Source of the DNA: a virus
DNA: 32,242 nucleotides
Virus record (IMG/VR): IMGVR_UViG_3300030099_004985
Location: 1-32,242 of that record
Strand: one strand, 5' to 3'
Position numbers and translations under genes: made by a program. The notes beneath the pieces were generated by a model that saw nothing but the letters and a program-made list of their open reading frames with translations, was not told the DNA's origin and did not search any database. How positions within the stretch are numbered: position 1 is the first letter of the stretch; every line of letters starts with the position of its first letter. Shown piece by piece: positions 7,901-14,628 of this stretch.

Positions 7901-10413
7901 TTTTCCTTTCTCTGGGCTCCTCTAGACTTTATTTTGTCTAGAACTTCTTTGTCAATTTTCTTACTAATATTAGCAAGCCCAGCGATTGCTGGGTCAATTC
8001 CAGAAGAAACTTTACTAAGAGACATCTTTACAGGACCGATAAAGTCAGCAGGCCCAATAAAGTCAGGATCTCCAGGAGCAACAGCTCGGAAAGCGGCTCT
8101 CTTGCCTCGGGGGTTATTGCGAATAGCCCATAGATTTAGAATAATTTGACCGTTGTTTCTTTGCTTGCTACCGACAGCAAATGGCTTTACTAGCTTTGCC
8201 TCTAATTTGTTGTATTCTGACTCAAAAGCTTTCATCTCCCCCTCGGAGGCTCCTCCTCTTTCCCGCTGAGCTTTCCTAATTTTTTGAAGCTCTTTTTCGT
8301 CAGCTAGAATTTTAGCTTGAATACTCTTGTCTCGTTGCTCCCTGGCAGCTTTGATGCTTTTTTCGAGTTCAATATCTACAGGTCCTACAAAATCAGAATC
8401 GCCAACCTGAGGAGCCTTCCCGCCAGCCCTGTCCTTTCTAGGCAGATTTCTTTGCTTTTGCTGCCTCTCCCTCTTTATTTCAAGAGCCCGCTCTCTAATC
8501 TCTGCAAGTTGCTTATCTTCTTCGGCGAGCCGCCGTAAGTATTTCTTAGGATCTCTATTAAATCTCTTTAGCTCTTCCCCGGCAAACTTTAGATTAAAAT
8601 CAATTTCTTCAATTGCTTCTTCGAGTTTTTGAATTTTATCTTCAAGCATACGGCCATCGCGGCTGCGCTGCCAAAGTCTAAATTCTTCGTTTGTTTCTGT
8701 TGCAAAAAACTTCTTTTCACTAATTAAGAATAAAGAGTTTAGAACTTCTTCATTTTCTAGTTTTAGTCTTTCTCCGTCCTCGACAGCTTTTTCTAGAGAG
8801 TTTCTAAGATTTTGAACATCACTGTCTACCTCTTTGCCTAGGGCTTGATCAATAATCTGATCTCGATTAGATGCGACAGAATCCTTTGCTTCACTGGTCT
8901 TCTTTGGAAGAACCTTTCTCCTGCCGCTCTTCTTGTTCTTGGCGGTCACTAAGCCCGCTTTTTCCATCTTATCAAGAACTTTTTCTGCTTGAGTCCTAGT
9001 TAGATTAAACTTCTTTCTAAGAAAAGCAACACTAGCTTTGTTTGAACTGAGAACAGCTTCTTCAAACAAAGATTGTGATTTAATCGGAGGTCCCACAAAC
9101 TGGGACGGACCCACAAATTCAGGATCTCCTGGACGCGCAGTGGATCTTTTAGTAGGACTAATTAGATCAAGAGGACCTACAAAGTCAGGGTCTACATCTT
9201 GACGAGGAGCAAAAGGAATCTCCGTAAGATCATCGGGATCAATAAGATCATCAGGATCATCAGGAATCTGCCTCCTTGGTCCTACGAAATCAGGATCATC
9301 GACTCGAACGGCATTTAAGTTAGGTCCCTCAAGATTTCTTGGTCCTACAAAATCAGGGTCACTAACTCGGACGACCCCTAAGTTAGGACCCTGAAGCTGA
9401 GGAAAATCCCTAGGAGCAGGGGGTCCTACCTGATTAAGAACAGGATCTGCCTCTAGATCAATGCCAAGCCTTCGTGCTTCTGCCGCCAACTCTCTGGGCG
9501 ACATTCGCAAAACTTCTTCTACGATGTCGTCGTCAGTCAGCTTTTCAATCGACACCTTTGGATTCAAAGCATCGAGAATTTTCTGAGCTTCTTTGTTGCT
9601 CCCTGCTGCTTGCACAGCCTGCCTTACTGCGGTGGTTTCAGAAGCCCTCTTTAGATTCTGGAATACTTGAGGAAAAGCTCCTCCAATAGCCCCTCCAAAT
9701 CCTGCCGCAGTTCCTAGAGAAATGAGCAAGTCTTGAACAGTCATTGTGTTATCATATTGATATCTGACTAGTTCAATAGGGGTGTCCACGGCTGCTACAA
9801 GAGACAAGCCTGAAAGCACTCCCTTTATTCGTCGGTAGCGAATTGCAGAGGAGGCTACAGCCCCTCCAGTTCCTATTCCTCCAGTTAGAGCCGTGACCAG
9901 TCCGGTATAGATAGCAGCCTCTCCTCCAGCCGCAATCAGTACAGCAGCCCCGCCAGCTATGGGGCTATCGTTAAAGATCTCCTTCCTCCTCCGAATAGTG
10001 GTGCGAGCTTCGTCGGTCTCAAACAGGAACTGCTCAAGAGATTGAGATTTACTAGCAATCCTTTCTACTACTTCTTTTGGAAGATCTGAGGCAAAGTAGT
10101 CAAAGTCTTCTTGTTGAAATACATAATCAGTTTTAGCAAAAGAAGGGTCAAACAAATTAGAAAGAGCCTGACCCGTTCCTGTTTCTTCTGCTATTGCATT
10201 ATAAAATTTACTTAGAAACCCTACATCAGCAAGAGGGACTTGATCGTAGTAGTTCCTAAGCTGACGCTGGGTTCTTGCCTGAGGAGTATCCGGGGCTGAG
10301 TAAGGGTTGTTTAAAGTTGTCTTGTAGGCGTCGTATAGAATACGAGCCCTGGCACTCCGAGAATCTTCATAGACTGTTTTTGGATCGTATCCTGAAAAAT
10401 CTAAACTAGTCAT
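4915..10413 (-). CDS. Internal virion protein, gp16-like, giant form with repeated DPDFVGP motif
   Basis: The 1832-residue product occupies the T7 gene 16 position (gp16 has 1318 residues) and is expected in the internal core, ejected to build the DNA-delivery channel. Residues 1-145 are helical and 150-250 contain Gly/Ala-rich hydrophobic segments. Residues 350-442 hold DPDFVGP three times, DPEFVGP and QFVGP. Residues 448-491 resemble the winged-helix FtsK gamma domain. Charged coiled coils span about 540-730 and 820-915, with further motif copies at 672-678 and 782-794. Residues 1040-1832 are the long helical C-terminal region, with a hydrophobic segment near 1685-1700. I do not see the N-terminal transglycosylase domain of T7 gp16. 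TAA to ATG spacing from the gp15-like gene is 2 bp. The base composition is AT-rich relative to the capsid gene. Confidence 0.85.
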   Translation of the reverse strand: MTSLDFSGYDPKTVYEDSRSARARILYDAYKTTLNNPYSAPDTPQARTQRQLRNYYDQVPLADVGFLSKFYNAIAEETGTGQALSNLFDPSFAKTDYVFQQEDFDYFASDLPKEVVERIASKSQSLEQFLFETDEARTTIRRRKEIFNDSPIAGGAAVLIAAGGEAAIYTGLVTALTGGIGTGGAVASSAIRYRRIKGVLSGLSLVAAVDTPIELVRYQYDNTMTVQDLLISLGTAAGFGGAIGGAFPQVFQNLKRASETTAVRQAVQAAGSNKEAQKILDALNPKVSIEKLTDDDIVEEVLRMSPRELAAEARRLGIDLEADPVLNQVGPPAPRDFPQLQGPNLGVVRVSDPDFVGPRNLEGPNLNAVRVDDPDFVGPRRQIPDDPDDLIDPDDLTEIPFAPRQDVDPDFVGPLDLISPTKRSTARPGDPEFVGPSQFVGPPIKSQSLFEEAVLSSNKASVAFLRKKFNLTRTQAEKVLDKMEKAGLVTAKNKKSGRRKVLPKKTSEAKDSVASNRDQIIDQALGKEVDSDVQNLRNSLEKAVEDGERLKLENEEVLNSLFLISEKKFFATETNEEFRLWQRSRDGRMLEDKIQKLEEAIEEIDFNLKFAGEELKRFNRDPKKYLRRLAEEDKQLAEIRERALEIKRERQQKQRNLPRKDRAGGKAPQVGDSDFVGPVDIELEKSIKAAREQRDKSIQAKILADEKELQKIRKAQRERGGASEGEMKAFESEYNKLEAKLVKPFAVGSKQRNNGQIILNLWAIRNNPRGKRAAFRAVAPGDPDFIGPADFIGPVKMSLSKVSSGIDPAIAGLANISKKIDKEVLDKIKSRGAQRKEKLAQLKKRREYLNSESVKRKRRLRYLLDKNRERLRKAQERSLQKETAEKQERQIRDRLLKKVIDKKKSLLEEYRKRTAAVSVSKADKAVPDDSQTDTFPNSNIKKSEVTNPDEIDSLNQRPLSEEPESAIVSDTGERLSEGPFLSVNAEELAEDAGPRTIFGHGEGGRETAARLIDETGAPPVTIRGDEMLPIKMLKKIGVGFYKVFTPTFFRMQRSKSPFVRKIGKGLMTSPRGGGPASARSVADANFEIIQTALAKKMDEAAEIAAKEGKNLDEQLVVHVVRGGSGGGAAEKYAAEAVRKYYKQLFDHAKKAGVFVDGVASIANYFPRRWSSNKFHIAIEKLGQGNREEGKKKLVEFFTESALSHSKSKKFKLTRSDAKKTAERIVSYGSNPQSHRDWNSTIESINRLKKTLAKEMEESRAAGGVAAKTDYGVDDILELIIPHVDHKSHISHGKHRLGLDETFAMDFDGIGTVRFADLTDNSLTNINRQYARQIIGGAEARNMLAAITDDVSEIDGLSALKSRVYEDSLQAGDSVKDAEFFAGQVELHFKMLTGQKLYRNEVVKAGTFLNMLSMGTMGMTLGLAQIPEIANIFLRTSFSAALNQLSPREALDIFTMGLKGKTTKANKFASSIETLTGIGGDLNRGDHFMRRMDDLAIDDDFLQTMLGRALDNGRLFASLNPLGIMPMDTFLRRWAARASFQHFVDTAYKSGPKGKITLNKSWWNNSKVRFGELGMNEEDINRLTKILRNTDNVQTSQGLFGPYKVNNFDFSKVEDKYIIDKFILALRRHTDSMIQRQTAGELPAWMNEGLFKIFTQFRVFTVAAKSKQLAAGIARGDAKEAVNVVGSAALAMLGYVTITYYRSLGQEDPMAYWTEKTQEERLLKSAILRSGYSTIIPMLTDILAFHADGEGVFDASMRTTGLGIDPLSGSTAHKNVYTAFGSLSAMAKSLRADYDFRQQDARDVASLIWLTKIPLVNQVIEKMISRNLPESNR
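9088..9360 (-). repeat. Cluster of DPDFVGP-type coding repeats in the gp16-like gene
   Basis: DPDFVGP occurs at residues 352-358, 373-379 and 408-414, DPEFVGP at 430-436 and QFVGP at 438-442 of the gp16-like protein. More copies lie outside the cluster at 8380-8400 (DSDFVGP) and 8032-8070 (DPDFIGP, ADFIGP). The DNA of the copies is related but not identical (for example GATCCTGATTTCGTAGGACC versus GACCCTGATTTTGTAGGACC), so the amino-acid motif is conserved beyond a fresh DNA duplication. Confidence 0.85.
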
Positions 10414-10415
10414 AA

Positions 10416-13400
10416 TTAGTTATCTTCAGAGTCAGGTTCGTTAGTCTTTACAGGACGGGGTGCCATGGGCTCGGCTAAACGGGCCGGAGAGTCTACCGGT
10501 GCAATCTCTCGGCCCGTAAAAGGCCTCGGGAATAGGATTGCTTTTTCCGCTTCGCCTGGGTAGGGGGTAGCAAGAATCATCATTTCTCTTTTAGAAAACT
10601 CAAGAGCAGAAGAATCAGAAGCGTCAAACGGTGACCTTAATTGAGGAGTATACCCAGACCCCAGCGTGTCTTTAACAAATAAGTAGTAGGCTTTGCCTTT
10701 AGATCCTGGCTTTGGAGCAAAAAAGAAATCTCCATTAGCTGACTCAAGCTTTACTGCCCTAATAATTTTATTGTACAGACTGTCAGCGGCAGCAACATTT
10801 CTCGGCTGTTGCTTATACCACATATCAAGCCTTTTCTGGATCGGTTCTGACTGATACATATAGGTAAAGCCAGCGTCAGCATAATAACCCGACCTAGTCT
10901 GTACAAATTTATTTGCTCTAGTAAGCATTTGAGAAAGCGTCATAGATGTCCGAAAACCTAACTCATCTGCGCTTTTCTCAGGTGCATTCCCGTAAAGACC
11001 CACTTTCAGAGTATTTTCTTTACTAATTCGTTTTAGAACATTAGGATCAGAACCTGCACCAAAACCTCCCTTGGGACCTTTATAAGGTTTGCTATTCCTG
11101 AAAGCACTTCCAATTCTTGAAAGCACGATTCGGGTTTGCGGTATTTGCATTTCAGGATCCTCGCCCGAAATAGTCCTGGGATCTACGTCTTCTTTAAAAG
11201 TTAGTTTTCCTGACCCAACATTAACCGCAGATTCTTTGAGTTTGGATAATGTTTTATTAACAGCCGTTTCAATGTCTGCTGTTGGTCTTACTACCATCAA
11301 AGATTGCACCCTGTCATAAACAAGACGTTTAGCTCTCTCAGGATCAATAAAAGCTTCAAAGGATGAAGACAGAGAATTGATTTCACTCTGTACGTCGCTA
11401 GCGGTTGCTCGGAAAGATTGAACAACACTCTCTGTGCTTAAAGCTCCTTGAGCCATGCGCTGTTGAATATCTGGGATCTGGCTGGCTAGCTGACCTAAAG
11501 GATCGTCTCCGTAATACATAGAATGCAAGGCTTGGAATAGACTGTTATTCTTGCCTAGAATTTTCTGAACAATTACGTCGTTTGTGTTGGCCGTTTTAAG
11601 CTCTTCAACCACCAAAAGAGAAGTCCTTAGATTGGCAATCTGCTTAGGGCTGGCATCAGTTGACTGCATTGAAATGACGTTGTTAAACCAATCAGTCAAG
11701 GGCGCGTCTTCAGATCTAAGATTAGGATTTTGGCCTAAGGTCCTAGCTCTTGCGACGACCGCGATCATATCTTTTCTATCTCTTTCGTTTTCAATCTCAC
11801 CCAGGAATGCATAAGTTGGATGGCCTGGATGTTGAGGGTTAGAGATAGCCAGATTAATGAAGTCCTTTTCTACCTCACTCTGCTTTAGAACAACAGCCGA
11901 TATAGCTTTGTTGTAGAGTGATCTAATATTAAAGGTATATGGTTTTCCTCCTAAATCAACAGACCCGTCAGGATTAGCAGCAGGAAGAGTAATTTCTTCA
12001 CCCTCAACAATTACGGGAAGAGTGCTCGTATTTTCAATTACTGAAGCTAGTTCTCCTACATTGATTTCCGGCGAAGATCCTTTTGTTATAGTTTTAGCAA
12101 GTGCTTCTACAATAGCCCCGTTAGCATAGTTAATTCTATTGTTGAAATCTTCAATTCTATGCTCGTTTTGTGCTCTTTCAGCCTCTTCCTCCTCAGCTTT
12201 CTGGGCTTCTTCTGCCCTTTTTTCCAGGCTATCCTTGATGTTGCCTTCAATAGATTCTTTATTTAATTGATAATAAGTTTTGACTGATGATGTCTCTTGA
12301 AGACTAGACTTAGATTCATTAGGCCCTGTAGTTATTTGACTGAGAACGTCTAGAGTAAACTGAGCTTTTTCGGGGTTGTCCTGAGAATTTCTTTTTGCAA
12401 AGTCTACTAAAGATTTTCCAATAATAAAATTTAGTTCCTCTCCAGGAAGAACCCCTGTTCCAAATTCCTGGTCTAGAAAGTTGGAAATACTTTGAGCAAC
12501 ACTGGTTGCTGTTTCTTTTACTTGATTATCTGCTTCTTCATCAGTACGCGGCCTTACGTCCTGAATAGTCCCTTCTTGACTGAGAGTAATAAACGGAATA
12601 TCTTCAATAGCTTCGATATATCCGCCCTCTAACATCTCGACAACCTCGCTGCCTACGTGTAGCGACTGGCTTTCAGTTGCTTTTTTGCGAGTTAACTTAG
12701 ACCACTCTTTCTTTAATCTAACCCAATCTTTAATCCGTTTTGATTCTGCTGTTGCATATCCCACTCCTGGATCTGGCAGTGATTGAGTATTTTGTAGAAG
12801 CGTGGCAGTCTCAGTTTCGTATCGCTCTCTAAATTTTTCAATATCAAATAAAGAAGGGTTATTCTCTAAATCTTCAGAAAGGTTTTCTAAAGCTTGATCG
12901 TAAAGAGCACCAGCAGTTAGGGAAGCGTTTAACCTAGAAATTGCTTGCTTAGAATGATCTGTACCATCTCCAGAAACTAATGGGGCTAAGTCAGGATAAG
13001 CGGCAGCAGCGTTGTTAATTGCCGCAGTAGTTTTAGCTATACTTGTAGCGCCAGTGACAACATTGGACAGTGTAGTTTCTAGTTCTTTGGCTTGAGCCTC
13101 AGCTTCCCTGGCTTTTCTCTTTAATTCAGCGGCCTTTTCTTTGTCCTCAAGTTCTGCGCGCCTAGCCTCGGCTCTTAAATAATTTGCTTCTTCTCTTTTA
13201 CGTCGAATTTCTGACAGCCTAAACTGTTCTTGCCTGAAAACTGCTTGCTCTTCTTTTTTCTGAGAAATTGCTATATCGGTCAAAGAACTCGACAAGGCTC
13301 CGAAAGACTTTGTCAGATTATCTAAGTCTTGCGTTAGATTTTCAGCAACAGGAGTAGGCTGCACAGGAGCAACGGGTGCAGCAGGCTCCCCTGCCCGCGA

Positions 13401-13493
13401 CGGCTGAATAAAAGTAGAGACAGGAGTAGCAACTACTTGAGTAACCGGAGATTCTGGAACCTGCGGGACAGCAGTCCTTCGTCTTGTAGCCAT
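10416..13493 (-). CDS. Internal virion protein, gp15-like
   Basis: A 1025-residue protein in the T7 gene 15 position (gp15 has 747). With gp14 and gp16 equivalents it should form the internal core and, after ejection, the periplasmic conduit. Residues 1-50 are Pro/Ala/Val-rich and low in complexity. Residues 78-142 form a long charged coiled coil (K/R/E/A heptads), and a second acidic coil lies near residues 410-450. The rest is helical and polar with no enzyme motif I recognise. It starts at an ATG 11 bp after the gp14-like stop. The DNA is clearly AT-rich (about 27-30% GC in the lines 12241 and 12841). The assignment is by order and character, not by conserved motif. Confidence 0.8.
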   Translation of the reverse strand: MATRRRTAVPQVPESPVTQVVATPVSTFIQPSRAGEPAAPVAPVQPTPVAENLTQDLDNLTKSFGALSSSLTDIAISQKKEEQAVFRQEQFRLSEIRRKREEANYLRAEARRAELEDKEKAAELKRKAREAEAQAKELETTLSNVVTGATSIAKTTAAINNAAAAYPDLAPLVSGDGTDHSKQAISRLNASLTAGALYDQALENLSEDLENNPSLFDIEKFRERYETETATLLQNTQSLPDPGVGYATAESKRIKDWVRLKKEWSKLTRKKATESQSLHVGSEVVEMLEGGYIEAIEDIPFITLSQEGTIQDVRPRTDEEADNQVKETATSVAQSISNFLDQEFGTGVLPGEELNFIIGKSLVDFAKRNSQDNPEKAQFTLDVLSQITTGPNESKSSLQETSSVKTYYQLNKESIEGNIKDSLEKRAEEAQKAEEEEAERAQNEHRIEDFNNRINYANGAIVEALAKTITKGSSPEINVGELASVIENTSTLPVIVEGEEITLPAANPDGSVDLGGKPYTFNIRSLYNKAISAVVLKQSEVEKDFINLAISNPQHPGHPTYAFLGEIENERDRKDMIAVVARARTLGQNPNLRSEDAPLTDWFNNVISMQSTDASPKQIANLRTSLLVVEELKTANTNDVIVQKILGKNNSLFQALHSMYYGDDPLGQLASQIPDIQQRMAQGALSTESVVQSFRATASDVQSEINSLSSSFEAFIDPERAKRLVYDRVQSLMVVRPTADIETAVNKTLSKLKESAVNVGSGKLTFKEDVDPRTISGEDPEMQIPQTRIVLSRIGSAFRNSKPYKGPKGGFGAGSDPNVLKRISKENTLKVGLYGNAPEKSADELGFRTSMTLSQMLTRANKFVQTRSGYYADAGFTYMYQSEPIQKRLDMWYKQQPRNVAAADSLYNKIIRAVKLESANGDFFFAPKPGSKGKAYYLFVKDTLGSGYTPQLRSPFDASDSSALEFSKREMMILATPYPGEAEKAILFPRPFTGREIAPVDSPARLAEPMAPRPVKTNEPDSEDN

Positions 13494-13504
13494 TATACCA
13501 AACC

Positions 13505-14179
13505 TCAGTCAGTAGAAGGGGGAGTCATGGAATCTAGAGTTCTTTGAGTAGCGTATCCACTAAGAGCAGTAGAAGTTCCTTGAAGAAGATAAGGGAATGA
13601 ACTGGGCATGGCAGTCGGGGCCAGCGGACTTACAGGGTCAATTGGAGCCATAGGACCTGGCAAAGCTCGGTTTAGTCTTGTTTGAGCTTGGGCATAGTAA
13701 GCGTTCAACTGCCTTTGTCCTTGACGTAGCTCAGATTCTAAATTCTTAAAAATAGTGCTTGTCTGCTGCGCTTCGGCTCTAGCGTATTGCTGCCTTAGAA
13801 GCCTAACAGTATTGCCCGCAGTTTCTCTATAAGATGACAAGGCTCTGACACTGGCCTGGTCTCTGTTTGAAGCATCGTTAATTCTTGCAACTCTATCGAT
13901 AGCCTGATCTCTAAATTGATTGGCCCTTTCAATCATAGTAGAGTATTGGGTATTTAAATCTCTAGACATTCCAACAGCCGTTTGGTTGTAGATGCTTTCT
14001 GCGTGCTCTGCTAGTTTTTCTTGATAATCAACAAGATCGTTGTATCTTTTAGCATTGCTAATAGCAAGTTGTTCTTTATACGCAGCGGAGGACCTTGCTT
14101 GTGTTTTAGCCGACCTGTATGAAGTATGTGCTTGAAGTCCTCCTAATACAGCGGTTGCAGCAGCTACTGGTCCACACAT
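13505..14179 (-). CDS. Internal virion protein, gp14-like
   Basis: A 224-residue protein (T7 gp14 has 196) beginning MCGPVAAATAVLGGLQA, a start I associate with gp14 homologues of T7-like phages. The body is a long polar helix rich in Ala, Gln and Arg (residues about 20-165), and the C-terminus is Pro-rich (residues 170-205). In T7 the equivalent is ejected first and forms the outer-membrane pore. The short hydrophobic N-terminus fits membrane contact, though that is inference. The gene overlaps the preceding GNAT-like gene by 16 bp, and its product is encoded directly before the gp15-like protein. Confidence 0.8.
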   Translation of the reverse strand: MCGPVAAATAVLGGLQAHTSYRSAKTQARSSAAYKEQLAISNAKRYNDLVDYQEKLAEHAESIYNQTAVGMSRDLNTQYSTMIERANQFRDQAIDRVARINDASNRDQASVRALSSYRETAGNTVRLLRQQYARAEAQQTSTIFKNLESELRQGQRQLNAYYAQAQTRLNRALPGPMAPIDPVSPLAPTAMPSSFPYLLQGTSTALSGYATQRTLDSMTPPSTD

Positions 14180-14628
14180 TTAATTAACCTCGCAAATTCA
14201 TAAAAAGGCAGTTGATCAGGACCGTGATTTACTTCGTTAATAAAAGTAAAACCCAGCCATTTAATCCATTTAATATGGACCTTGTTTCTTCCGTCAACAC
14301 GATTACAGACCATGTCGTAAGACTTTGTAAGAGTAGGAAAAAACTTTTTAGACCATCTTAAAAAAGAAATAGGTTTAGAATCAGATATCACATCTGTTCC
14401 AAGAAGCCATATGCTTCCTATGTTTTCTAAAAGCGGAACTACACCAAACATTGCTACAGGAGTTTGGCCGTCCATTCCTGTAAAGCAAGGATTAGACATT
14501 CCGTAGCTGATTGTAAGAGCCTCAAGTGGAGTGCATCGATCTGAAGCCCACACCTCATCTCGGTCAGCTTTACGCATGTTAGAAGCGATGTAGTCAATGT
14601 CATCTTTTTTAGATTCTTTGATCCACAT
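14164..14628 (-). CDS. gp13-like internal protein with GNAT-type fold (DUF2833-like)
   Basis: A 154-residue protein beginning MWIKESKKDDIDYIASNMRKADRDEVWAS. This is the pattern of DUF2833 phage proteins, which have an acetyltransferase-like (GNAT) fold and occupy the T7 gene 13 position. Further matches by eye are the FTGMDGQTPVAMFGVVP strand pair, IGSIWLLGT and the late IKWIKWLGF. In T7, gp13 is needed for virion assembly and is not known as an enzyme. Whether this one acetylates anything cannot be judged, because no clear acetyl-CoA-binding R/Q-x-x-G-x-A loop is visible. It is coupled to the tail tubular B gene by TAATG. Low GC begins at this gene. Confidence 0.7.
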   Translation of the reverse strand: MWIKESKKDDIDYIASNMRKADRDEVWASDRCTPLEALTISYGMSNPCFTGMDGQTPVAMFGVVPLLENIGSIWLLGTDVISDSKPISFLRWSKKFFPTLTKSYDMVCNRVDGRNKVHIKWIKWLGFTFINEVNHGPDQLPFYEFARLIKCVDQ

